Below, piece after piece: positions 5,238 to 11,711 of a stretch of 13,951 nucleotides of DNA. Numbering within the stretch: the first letter of the stretch is position 1; each line of letters starts with the position of its first letter. Source of the DNA: an uncultured Pseudomonadota bacterium. Lineage in GTDB: Bacteria > Pseudomonadota > Alphaproteobacteria > RF32 > CAG-239. The DNA lies in the NCBI GenBank assembly GCA_902495305.1, contig CABUWG010000047.1, positions 1 through 13,951 of the forward strand. Direction: 5' to 3'. A program made the position numbers and the translations under genes. The notes under the pieces were generated by a model that saw only the letters and a list, made by a program, of their open reading frames with translations, made no database searches and was not told where the DNA came from.

Positions 5238-5970
5238 AAGAATCAAAGTTGTGGCCGCCAGCGTGAAGGGCCCGATGCATCAGCACAAAAATCTGCCTTG
5301 TCAGGATTTTTTCAAATTCTGCCGCAAAGGCAAAAATTTTGTGGCCGTGGTGTCTGACGGCGCAGGCTCTGCCAAATATGGCAAAATCGGCGCAAAAACC
5401 GTGTGCGAAACCCTGATTGACCATCTGAAAAACGCACCGGCCGGAACTTTGAAGGAAACCGTCAAAAAAGCCATTGAAATCTCCCGCAACAAAGTCTGCC
5501 GGCACCGGCTTAATCAGACAAAAAGTCCGGAGCACATCAACGATTTTGCCGCAACCGTGGTCGGCGTGGTGCATGACGGCGAGAAAGGCAGCTTTTTTCA
5601 TATCGGGGACGGGGCGGCTCTGGCTTTTAAAGACGGGGCGCCGCAGCAATTCGTTGCTTCTCCGCCCGAAAACGGCAGTTTTTCCTGCGAGACTTTTTTC
5701 TTTACGCAAAAAAACTGGAAAGCCAATCTGCGCTTTACCGAATTTTCCGGTCTGGATACAATCTTTTTGATGAGTGACGGACTGACAAACTTTGCTTTTT
5801 CAAAAGACTTTGACCGGATTGAAAACGGTTTTATTCTGCCGATACATGACTTTTTGCTGACGGAAAAGCCTGAGAAAAAAGCCAGCCGCGCTCTGGCAAA
5901 CACCCTGAACAATGCTCAGGCCCGCAAACTCAACCAAGATGACAAAACCCTGCTGTGGGCAAAATTGTGA
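5227..5970 (+). CDS. PP2C-type Ser/Thr phosphatase of the TerY-P triad
   Basis: 247 residues; a compact PP2C fold. Metal-binding motifs are seen in order: VVSDGAGS (Asp44-Gly45), HIGDG (Asp128), MSDGLT (Asp184) and the C-terminal NQDDKT (Asp238/Asp239). It opens with a Q-D-F motif (residues 26-28) typical of this family. The early residues VVAASVKGPMHQHKNLPCQD match the KGxxHxxxxxxCQD opening of triad phosphatases. ATG at 5227 overlaps the vWA stop codon by 11 bases; a TTG at 5206 is in frame but less likely. It presumably reverses phosphorylation by the downstream kinase, perhaps on the vWA protein. It is shorter than the 250-300 residues common for stand-alone PP2C enzymes and has no membrane segment. 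Confidence 0.88.
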   Translation: MKNRRIKVVAASVKGPMHQHKNLPCQDFFKFCRKGKNFVAVVSDGAGSAKYGKIGAKTVCETLIDHLKNAPAGTLKETVKKAIEISRNKVCRHRLNQTKSPEHINDFAATVVGVVHDGEKGSFFHIGDGAALAFKDGAPQQFVASPPENGSFSCETFFFTQKNWKANLRFTEFSGLDTIFLMSDGLTNFAFSKDFDRIENGFILPIHDFLLTEKPEKKASRALANTLNNAQARKLNQDDKTLLWAKL

Positions 5971-5977
5971 GGCAATA

Positions 5978-7438
5978 ATGGAAAACACCGAAGACAAAAA
6001 AGAGTTTAATGCCTTATACAGCGACGGAAGGTTTGAGCAAATCCGCCTGAAAGAGATGATTAACCGCGGCGGGGCGGCCGGAAAAATATTCAGCGTCGAA
6101 AACAAGCCCCAGACAGTGGCAAAAATTTTTCACAAAAAGCAAAAAAGCGATACCAACCGGCAAAAGCTTATTGCCATGCTGCAGAATAATCCCAACATCA
6201 GGCCGGTGGAAAAAAACGGCGTGGAATATGTGCAAATTGCCTGGCCGGAAGCTATTTTGGAAGATGAAAACGGATTTTGCGTCGGTTATCTGATGCCGCT
6301 CATCAATATGAGCGAAGCCGTTTCTCTTGACCATCTGATGCAAAAAGCCATTCGGCGGAAGCTGCATTTGCCGGAAAAATACGCATACCGGATTTTTGCG
6401 GCGTATAATGTCGCGTCAATGGTGAATTCCCTGCATAAATGCGGGCATTACATCGTTGACCTCAAGCCGTCGAACGTATCGGTTTATAAAGACACGATGA
6501 TGGTGGCCATGGTGGACTGCGACGGCTTTTCGATTAAAGGCGAAAAGAACCGTTATCCGGCGGAATTTGTGAGCGAAGAATATATTTATCCGGAGGGTAT
6601 GACGCTTTCCTGCGAGGAAATGGGCGAGGAACAGGACAAGTTTGCTTTGGCCGTGATGATTTTTAAGCTTTTAAACAACGGTATTCATCCCTACTCCGGT
6701 ATTCCGAAAAAAAATGACGGCGAGATGTTAACCATTCAGAACCGGATTGAGAACTATCATTACGCTTACGGGCTGTGGCCGGACAGTTATCAGAATCCGC
6801 ACCCTTACAGTATTCACGAATATTTTGACAAGAAAACGCTGGAGCTTTTCGAGCGGGCATTTACCAAAGGCGGAGAGCGTCCCAGCGCCTATGAATGGCA
6901 GGAACATCTCTGGAAGCTGATGCATAGTCTGAAAACCTGCAAAAAAGACCACAACCATGTTTATTTTACCTCAAAAGGCTGCGGCTTGTGCATGGTGGAA
7001 GAAAAATTTTCCGGCGATATGAAGGATATTAAAAAGCAAAAAGCAACCCCGCAAAAAATCAGAGGGATGGCGATATCTGAGCTTTCGGTCGAAAAATTAA
7101 AGAAAAACAAGGCGGAAAAGATTATTGAAGATACCAAAATCCAGCGTTTTACAATTGCCGGCATTGTTTTATACATGTTGTTTTTTACTTTTCTTTCGCA
7201 GATTTTAAAACCGGCGGCAGCGGCCATTGCCGATCTCGGGCTGGGGCTGCAGGCAATCGTGACGACTTTTGTGATGATGGGTATTAATGCCTTTTATCGT
7301 CATTACCGCGAAAAACTGCCGTTGTTAAAAAATCGGGCGCTGACCCAGATGTTGCAGGCTTATGCCCTGCTTTGCATTGTCATTGCCCTTGTTTCCATCA
7401 ACAATCTGCCTATCGGACTGCTGGAGCTTGCGCCGTAA
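5978..7438 (+). CDS. Membrane-anchored Ser/Thr protein kinase of the TerY-P triad
   Basis: 486 residues. The kinase domain spans about 20-310: glycine-rich loop NRGGAAGKIF (29-38), ATP lysine Lys49 in VAKIF, catalytic loop VDLKPSNV (Asp161, Lys163, Asn166) and VDCDGF (Asp180/Asp182) in place of DFG. HRD is VDL-type here, so the Arg before the catalytic Asp is missing. A CHCC zinc-ribbon-like motif follows (Cys321, His325/His327, Cys335, Cys338), as in triad kinases. After a Lys-rich linker come about three hydrophobic segments (roughly 391-410, 420-441, 463-482), placing the enzyme in the inner membrane with the kinase domain probably cytoplasmic. It starts seven bases after the PP2C stop codon, with GTGAGG as ribosome binding site. 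Its partners are presumably the adjacent phosphatase and vWA protein; substrates are unknown. Confidence 0.87.
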   Translation: MENTEDKKEFNALYSDGRFEQIRLKEMINRGGAAGKIFSVENKPQTVAKIFHKKQKSDTNRQKLIAMLQNNPNIRPVEKNGVEYVQIAWPEAILEDENGFCVGYLMPLINMSEAVSLDHLMQKAIRRKLHLPEKYAYRIFAAYNVASMVNSLHKCGHYIVDLKPSNVSVYKDTMMVAMVDCDGFSIKGEKNRYPAEFVSEEYIYPEGMTLSCEEMGEEQDKFALAVMIFKLLNNGIHPYSGIPKKNDGEMLTIQNRIENYHYAYGLWPDSYQNPHPYSIHEYFDKKTLELFERAFTKGGERPSAYEWQEHLWKLMHSLKTCKKDHNHVYFTSKGCGLCMVEEKFSGDMKDIKKQKATPQKIRGMAISELSVEKLKKNKAEKIIEDTKIQRFTIAGIVLYMLFFTFLSQILKPAAAAIADLGLGLQAIVTTFVMMGINAFYRHYREKLPLLKNRALTQMLQAYALLCIVIALVSINNLPIGLLELAP

Positions 7439-7456
7439 AATTCTTATAGCCGACAG

Positions 7457-7484
7457 TTGTATAAAAAAAATTCAGAAATATATT
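7457..7484 (+). promoter_or_regulatory. Promoter of the nitronate-monooxygenase-family gene
   Basis: -35 TTGTAT (7457-7462), a 16-base spacer, -10 TATATT (7479-7484). The predicted start is near 7491, giving a leader of about 67 bases that begins at the inverted repeat 7493-7521. Confidence 0.45.
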
Positions 7485-7492
7485 ATTTTTTG

Positions 7493-7521
7493 CTCTACAA
7501 ATTAAATTTTTTATTGTAGAG
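7493..7521 (+). promoter_or_regulatory. 8-bp inverted repeat, candidate operator or leader hairpin
   Basis: CTCTACAA (7493-7500) and TTGTAGAG (7514-7521) are perfect inverted repeats around 13 A/T bases. The position just after the predicted transcription start fits a repressor operator. It could also be a 5' hairpin or a poor terminator for the kinase gene, but there is no T tract after the right arm. Confidence 0.4.
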
Positions 7522-7557
7522 TGGTGAAGTATTAGAATCTAGATTAAGGATACGAAT

Positions 7558-8946
7558 TTGATTAAGCTTAACCCTATTATGCTTTCAGGCAAAGAGGTTT
7601 TACCTTTGATTGAGGGCGGAAAAGGAATTAATGCCAGCGACGGACGCAGTTCCGGCGCTTGGGCGCATGAAAACTGCGTAGGAACATTTTCCGGCGTCAG
7701 CCCTGATTTTTATGACAGTATGGGCAACGTCATTATTGAAAAATTTTTTAAGAAAAAAAGAGCCGAACGCCATGAGGAAATGGTAGAATATGCCATTAAA
7801 GGCGGGGTAGCTCAGGCTCAGGTTGCCCACGAAGTTTCTAACGGCAACGGAAGAATCCATATGAACATGCTCTGGGAACTGGCGGATTCAGAGAGAATCC
7901 TGACCGGCGTTCTGGAAAGGGCCAAAGGCCTGATTAACGGCGTGACCTGCGGTGCGGGCCTGCCTTATCGTCTGGGCGAGTTGGCCTCGCGTTTTGGCGT
8001 TTACTATTATCCGATTGTGTCTTCGGCACGCGCTTTTCAGGTTTTGTGGAAACGCGCTTATAATCGCTTTGTGGAATATCTCGGCGGCGTGGTTTATGAA
8101 GATCCGTGGCTGGCCGGCGGACACAACGGCCTTTCCAACGCCGAAGACCCCAACAAACCGGAAAGTCCGTACAACCGTCTGGTTGAGCTGCGGCGCGTGT
8201 TGAACAGTCTCGGCTTGCAGGACAAACCGATTATTCTGGCCGGCGGCGTCTGGTCTCTCAGTGACTGGAAAGATTATATTGACAATCCCGACATTGGCAA
8301 AATTGCCTTCCAGTTCGGCACTCGTCCGATGATTACCAAAGAAAGTCCGGTATCCGATGCCTGGAAAAAGGTTATGCTGCAAGTGAAGAAAGGCGACGTG
8401 ATTTTGCAAAAATTCAGTCCGACCGGCTTCTTCTCTTCTGCCATTAAAAATACTTTCTTAGAAAAACTGATTGAACGCAAAAAAGGCGAGATTGCTTTTT
8501 CCGACGAGGCAACGGAAGAATTTTCGCATCCGTTAAACGTGAGTGCCAGCAAGATGATTTTCATCCGTCCGGAAGACGCCGAAAAGGCCATGAATCAGAT
8601 TAATGCCGGATTGACCGAGATTAAAGAAACACCGGATAATACCGTTGTCTTTATGACTCCGGAAGACTGGAAGCAGATGAAGCTGGATCGCGCCAATTGC
8701 GTCGGCTGTCTTTCGCAATGTCAGTTTTCGACCTGGTCACAGGCGACCGGAACGACAGGGCGTCTGCCTGATCCGCGGTCTTATTGCATTCACAAGACTT
8801 TATATGAGGTCGGGCACGGCGGCAGTGTGAAAGACCATCTGCTGTTTGCCGGACATCAGGTTTACCGTTTTGCAACAGATCCGTTATATCGTAACGGGAT
8901 TCCGTCAGTCAAAGAGCTGATTGAGAAGATTAAAAACGGCGAATAG
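7558..8946 (+). CDS. Nitronate monooxygenase / 2-nitropropane dioxygenase family flavoprotein
   Basis: 462 residues from a TTG start at 7558, placed seven bases after AAGGA (7546-7550); the next ATG (7579) has no comparable site. A TIM-barrel flavoprotein of the NAD(P)H-dependent oxidoreductase/NMO family: LINGVTCGAGLPYR in the first half, AGGHNG with the likely catalytic His189, phosphate-binding ILAGGVWS and FQFGTRPMIT for FMN. It is longer than class I NMO (about 350), with an extra C-terminal part carrying Cys381-x2-Cys384-x3-Cys388 and Cys410, a pattern that looks like an Fe-S or zinc site. The substrate cannot be read: nitronate detoxification, an enoyl reductase (FabK-like) or another reduction are all possible. 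Monocistronic between its own promoter and terminator. Confidence 0.82.
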   Translation: MIKLNPIMLSGKEVLPLIEGGKGINASDGRSSGAWAHENCVGTFSGVSPDFYDSMGNVIIEKFFKKKRAERHEEMVEYAIKGGVAQAQVAHEVSNGNGRIHMNMLWELADSERILTGVLERAKGLINGVTCGAGLPYRLGELASRFGVYYYPIVSSARAFQVLWKRAYNRFVEYLGGVVYEDPWLAGGHNGLSNAEDPNKPESPYNRLVELRRVLNSLGLQDKPIILAGGVWSLSDWKDYIDNPDIGKIAFQFGTRPMITKESPVSDAWKKVMLQVKKGDVILQKFSPTGFFSSAIKNTFLEKLIERKKGEIAFSDEATEEFSHPLNVSASKMIFIRPEDAEKAMNQINAGLTEIKETPDNTVVFMTPEDWKQMKLDRANCVGCLSQCQFSTWSQATGTTGRLPDPRSYCIHKTLYEVGHGGSVKDHLLFAGHQVYRFATDPLYRNGIPSVKELIEKIKNGE

Positions 8947-8954
8947 TTCTTATT

Positions 8955-8988
8955 AAAAGGGAAGGCAGGGGTCTTCCCTTTTATTTTT
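8955..8988 (+). terminator. Intrinsic terminator after the flavoprotein gene
   Basis: A 10-bp perfect stem AAAAGGGAAG/CTTCCCTTTT (8955-8964 and 8973-8982) with an 8-base loop is followed by A and a T5 run (8984-8988). It begins nine bases after the stop codon. Confidence 0.88.
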
Positions 8989-9030
8989 CCGAATCCGCCT
9001 TGCGGCAAAGATTTTGCTTAAAGAAACTTC

Positions 9031-9059
9031 TTGCTTTTGAGCCGGAAGTTTTTTAGTAT
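9031..9059 (+). promoter_or_regulatory. Possible promoter of the HEAT-like gene
   Basis: -35 TTGCTT (9031-9036, preceded by C), a 17-base spacer and -10 TAGTAT (9054-9059). If used, transcription would start near 9066. That would exclude the short membrane ORF starting at 9058, so this promoter and that ORF are competing interpretations. Confidence 0.3.
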
Positions 9060-9201
9060 GGTTTTACTTTATTTATTATTATGCCTTGGAATTATATTGT
9101 TTGTTATTTTGAGGTGTTTTAATTCATTTAATAAACATCAATATGAAACAGAAAAAATTAAAAAAACACGAAGAACTGCTTGTTTTGCTCACCCATTCTG
9201 A
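9058..9201 (+). CDS. Short membrane-anchor ORF overlapping the HEAT-like gene
   Basis: 47 residues from ATG at 9058 to TGA at 9199-9201. GGAAG (9044-9048) lies nine bases upstream. Residues 1-19 (MVLLYLLLCLGIILFVILR) are a strong single transmembrane or signal-anchor helix, followed by a polar, basic tail. It overlaps the following gene (start 9143) by 59 bases in a different frame. Around the A7 run at 9160-9166 both frames encode Lys-rich sequence (IKKT versus LKKHEE), so a +1 shift there would fuse this anchor to the large protein. It could be a real microprotein, the decayed start of the large gene, or chance. Confidence 0.35.
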   Translation: MVLLYLLLCLGIILFVILRCFNSFNKHQYETEKIKKTRRTACFAHPF

Positions 9202-10729
9202 CATTGACATCAGAGAAAAAGCATTTGAATTTTGGGCAAAAGATTTGCTTTTGCATAAGAAACCTTTACTGACATTGGAAGCTTCCGGATTGGGAAACTC
9301 TCAGCAGGAGAACAAGGGAATTTATCTTGTAAGTTTTTACAATCATTTGGCCAATCAGGTAATGTATTTGAACAAAACCGAATGTTGGAATCGATTTTTT
9401 GCCATTATTGACAAGACAATTGAGATGAAAAGCGTTTTCGGTGTCACGATGAATGCCATGTTGCAAATTCTTGAAAATGAAAATTGTTCGGAACAGTGGC
9501 CGGAGATATTATCCAGAGTGCAAAAACTTCAGGATTTAAATGGTAATGTATGGGCTTTGTATAATCTTTACGAGCGGGCTGCCAAATATCCTCCGTTGTA
9601 TGATATGATTGAAACTTTGCTTGATAAGATGACAAAGCGGGATTTATCAGATTTTTTAATTAATGCTGATTTTATTCATATTGTATCAATCATCGGCGCA
9701 AATAAGCGATACTATCTGCAATTGCTTAAATTTTTGGCTTCTTGTCCGAATCCGTCAAACAATACTGTTTTTTTCAGGTATCTGGCCGGCATTTCGATTA
9801 GTGATTTTAAAGAAAGCTTCAAGACTGATTCTTTTAAAAATCTTGCAGGCATTTCGGTTGATGATTTTGAAGAAATCTTCAAATCTGCCATAAGCAATTT
9901 GAATCCGCTGAATGTGACCAATGATTTGGCACAGGATGTTTTGAAAGTTCTTAAACATAAAGCCAAACAACTGTCTTTGGATTTGCGGTCAGAAACTTTA
10001 TTTTGGCTGCTTGAGGGATTAAATAACGGCTCCAGCGCAACCAACGGCTGTCTGGAAGAATTGTTTAAAATTATAGAAAAAGATTCCCGTTTGGTTAAAA
10101 AGGTTATACCGATTATTTCAAAATTTGTACGTTGTGATAATGAATATACCAAGAGTGTGACCTTTATGAGCGCTATCAGGATATTGCAAAAATCTTCTCT
10201 TGATGCTCCGCTTTGCCGAAAACTGCTTAATGCCATTATGACAGAAACAGCATTTGAAAATTTGTGCGACGTTCAGGTTAAAGTCGTTTTGCATAGCTTA
10301 TGGCTTTTGCAACAAACAAATCATGAAAAATTGCAAGAAGAAGTTATGCATCATATGCGCTTTTTTCTGAAGCATTATAACATTGAAAAAACGCCGCTGG
10401 CACCAATTTCCTGGGCCGTGGAAAAAGAAAGCGATGATCTTTGGAGCAACATTGTCAAGATGATCTCCTTTCAGCGATACAGCAGGCAAGCCGAGATTGT
10501 TGCAGAACTTTTGCAGTTGAAAGACTATCTTGCCGAAAATCCGAAAGCTCAGGAACGGCTGTTCGTTTTTTTGAAAAAACATCTGGAGAAGGCCGTAACG
10601 CTGGGTTATAACGACTATATGAAGGTCCGTACTCTGCTTAAACATAAAAATCTGTTATCTGAAATGACACCGCGTATGAGCCGGCAGGGAAAAGAAAAGC
10701 AAAAAATTCTGCTCAAACTGGAATTTTAA
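9143..10729 (+). CDS. Uncharacterised HEAT/armadillo-like helical repeat protein
   Basis: 528 residues, no family recognised. It is almost all alpha-helical with irregular 35-45-residue leucine-rich helix pairs; the opening EELLVLLTHSDIDIREKAFEFW is HEAT-like (compare xLLxxxDxxVRxxAxxxL). There is no catalytic motif and no signal peptide or membrane segment from this start. Residues about 214-253 contain two 20-residue units sharing LAGIS-x-x-DF-x-E-x-FK. No ribosome binding site is visible before ATG 9143 (the 22 bases upstream are A/T-rich, and a TGA in frame at 9110-9112 rules out a long extension). Translation may depend on the short ORF at 9058. Codon use is clearly more A/T-rich than in neighbouring genes, suggesting transfer or weak constraint. 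It is probably a protein-binding scaffold. Confidence 0.75.
   Translation: MKQKKLKKHEELLVLLTHSDIDIREKAFEFWAKDLLLHKKPLLTLEASGLGNSQQENKGIYLVSFYNHLANQVMYLNKTECWNRFFAIIDKTIEMKSVFGVTMNAMLQILENENCSEQWPEILSRVQKLQDLNGNVWALYNLYERAAKYPPLYDMIETLLDKMTKRDLSDFLINADFIHIVSIIGANKRYYLQLLKFLASCPNPSNNTVFFRYLAGISISDFKESFKTDSFKNLAGISVDDFEEIFKSAISNLNPLNVTNDLAQDVLKVLKHKAKQLSLDLRSETLFWLLEGLNNGSSATNGCLEELFKIIEKDSRLVKKVIPIISKFVRCDNEYTKSVTFMSAIRILQKSSLDAPLCRKLLNAIMTETAFENLCDVQVKVVLHSLWLLQQTNHEKLQEEVMHHMRFFLKHYNIEKTPLAPISWAVEKESDDLWSNIVKMISFQRYSRQAEIVAELLQLKDYLAENPKAQERLFVFLKKHLEKAVTLGYNDYMKVRTLLKHKNLLSEMTPRMSRQGKEKQKILLKLEF
9781..9900 (+). repeat. Two diverged 60-bp tandem units inside the HEAT-like gene
   Basis: The stretch starting GGCATTTCGATTAGTGATTT at 9788 recurs, diverged, starting GGCATTTCGGTTGATGATTT at 9848, a period of exactly 60 bases (20 codons). 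Both encode LAGIS-x-x-DF-[KE]-E-x-FK. The frame is kept, so this is an in-frame duplication of one helical segment. Confidence 0.75.
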
Positions 10730-10732
10730 AAC

Positions 10733-10766
10733 AAAAAGCACCGTATTTTTTATACGGTGCTTTTTT
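10733..10766. terminator. Bidirectional intrinsic terminator
   Basis: A perfect 14-bp stem (10733-10746 and 10752-10765), core AGCACCGTAT/ATACGGTGCT, with a T5 loop and T6 on the plus strand; the A-rich left side gives a T tract on the minus strand. It sits between the stop codons of the convergent HEAT-like gene (10729) and nadE (10768). Confidence 0.9.
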
Positions 10767-10767
10767 G

Positions 10768-11559
10768 TCAGCTGATATTTTTTATTTCAATAACCTGAGG
10801 CATTTGCCGGCGCTTGAAATTTTGCTGTTTGTAGCGTTTAATCACCCATTCCGTCATTTTATCATCAAATCCGGCAGCAATGATGTCTTTTTGAGATTTC
10901 TGCCCGTCAATATACATCTTCAAAATTTTATCCAAAATAGCATAAGGCGGCAATGTATCTTCGTCTTTCTGATTTTCAGCCAGTTCGGCACTGGGCGCCC
11001 GCTCAATAACCTCCTTGGGCAAGGCGTTGGAAATTTTGTTGCGCCAATGAGCCAGCTCAAAAATCTGACTTTTATACAGGTCGCCAATCGGCATTAAACC
11101 GCCGCAGGTATCGCCATACAGCGTGCAATAGCCCATGGCTGCCTCTGATTTATTGCCGCAGGCCAAGACCAGATAATTGTATTGGTTGGCATAAGCCATC
11201 AGGATTTTGCCGCGTTCCCGCGCCTGCAGGTTTTCCATCACCAAAGCATTCGGCGGCGTGCCAAAAGCCTCGGTCAGAAATTTTTCCTGATTGTCTACGA
11301 GCTTCTGAATTTTGAGAACTTTATAATCTATGGCATTGTATTTTGCTATTTTTTTGGCAATCAACAAGCTGAGCTTGGAGGTATATTTGGTACGCATCAT
11401 TACGGCGTGAACGTGTTCCGGTCCCAGCGCGTCTGCCGCCAGAACTGCGGTAACGGCCGAATCCAGTCCGCCGGAAAGTCCGAGGATTACGTCGCTAAAA
11501 CCATTTTGCCGGCAGTAGTTTTTCAATTCACTGCATAGCTGTTCCCAAATTTCCTTCAT
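10768..11559 (-). CDS. nadE: NH3-dependent NAD+ synthetase
   Basis: 263 residues. It converts deamido-NAD, ATP and ammonia to NAD+, the last step of NAD biosynthesis, in the cytoplasm. The ATP pyrophosphatase P-loop SGGLDS is at residues 29-34, and the conserved YCTLYGDTCGGLMPIGDLYK segment (about 175-195) fits the NAD synthetase family. The length is that of the single-domain ammonia-using form; the N-terminal nitrilase/glutaminase domain of the long form is absent, so ammonia must come from elsewhere. ATG at 11559 has GGAG seven bases upstream (11570-11567). An in-frame ATG at 11601 lies upstream of the predicted transcription start and is rejected. Divergent from the porin gene. Confidence 0.92.
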   Translation of the reverse strand: MKEIWEQLCSELKNYCRQNGFSDVILGLSGGLDSAVTAVLAADALGPEHVHAVMMRTKYTSKLSLLIAKKIAKYNAIDYKVLKIQKLVDNQEKFLTEAFGTPPNALVMENLQARERGKILMAYANQYNYLVLACGNKSEAAMGYCTLYGDTCGGLMPIGDLYKSQIFELAHWRNKISNALPKEVIERAPSAELAENQKDEDTLPPYAILDKILKMYIDGQKSQKDIIAAGFDDKMTEWVIKRYKQQNFKRRQMPQVIEIKNIS

Positions 11560-11582
11560 TTTTGTTCTCCCTTTATTTCTTT

Positions 11583-11611
11583 TATATAAAATCTCTTTCA
11601 ATTTTTATCAA
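11583..11611 (-). promoter_or_regulatory. Promoter of nadE
   Basis: On the minus strand, -35 TTGATA (11611-11606, preceded by C), exactly 17 bases, -10 TATATA (11588-11583). The predicted start is near 11576, leaving a 17-base leader that holds the GGAG site. Confidence 0.65.
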
Positions 11612-11651
11612 GAATATAGTTTAAAGATTTATTTCATCCCTTATATTTAAG

Positions 11652-11696
11652 TTGACTAAACTATTGTTGCGGACTTAAAATCAGATTGTTTATAAC
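11652..11696 (+). promoter_or_regulatory. Promoter region of the porin/response-regulator operon
   Basis: Two overlapping possibilities: TTGACT (11652-11657), 17 bases, TTAAAA (11675-11680); or TTGCGG (11667-11672), 18 bases, TATAAC (11691-11696). The first has the better -35 and leaves room for the GGGA site at 11699-11702; the second has the better -10. I cannot choose between them. Confidence 0.4.
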
Positions 11697-11711
11697 TTGG
11701 GATAACACATT

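Noticed and set aside
4551..7438. Toxin-antitoxin or classical two-component interpretation of the three-gene block
   Set aside because: The proteins carry clear vWA MIDAS, PP2C and protein-kinase motifs, which fit the TerY-P triad instead.
7888..8409. 173-codon minus-strand frame inside the flavoprotein gene
   Set aside because: The opposite strand encodes conserved family motifs (AGGHNG, ILAGGV, FGTRP); the antisense frame is a codon-bias shadow with no start signal.
11560..11601. Longer N-terminus for NadE (ATG at 11601)
   Set aside because: The codon is upstream of the CTTGATA-17-TATATA promoter's predicted start and lacks a ribosome binding site.
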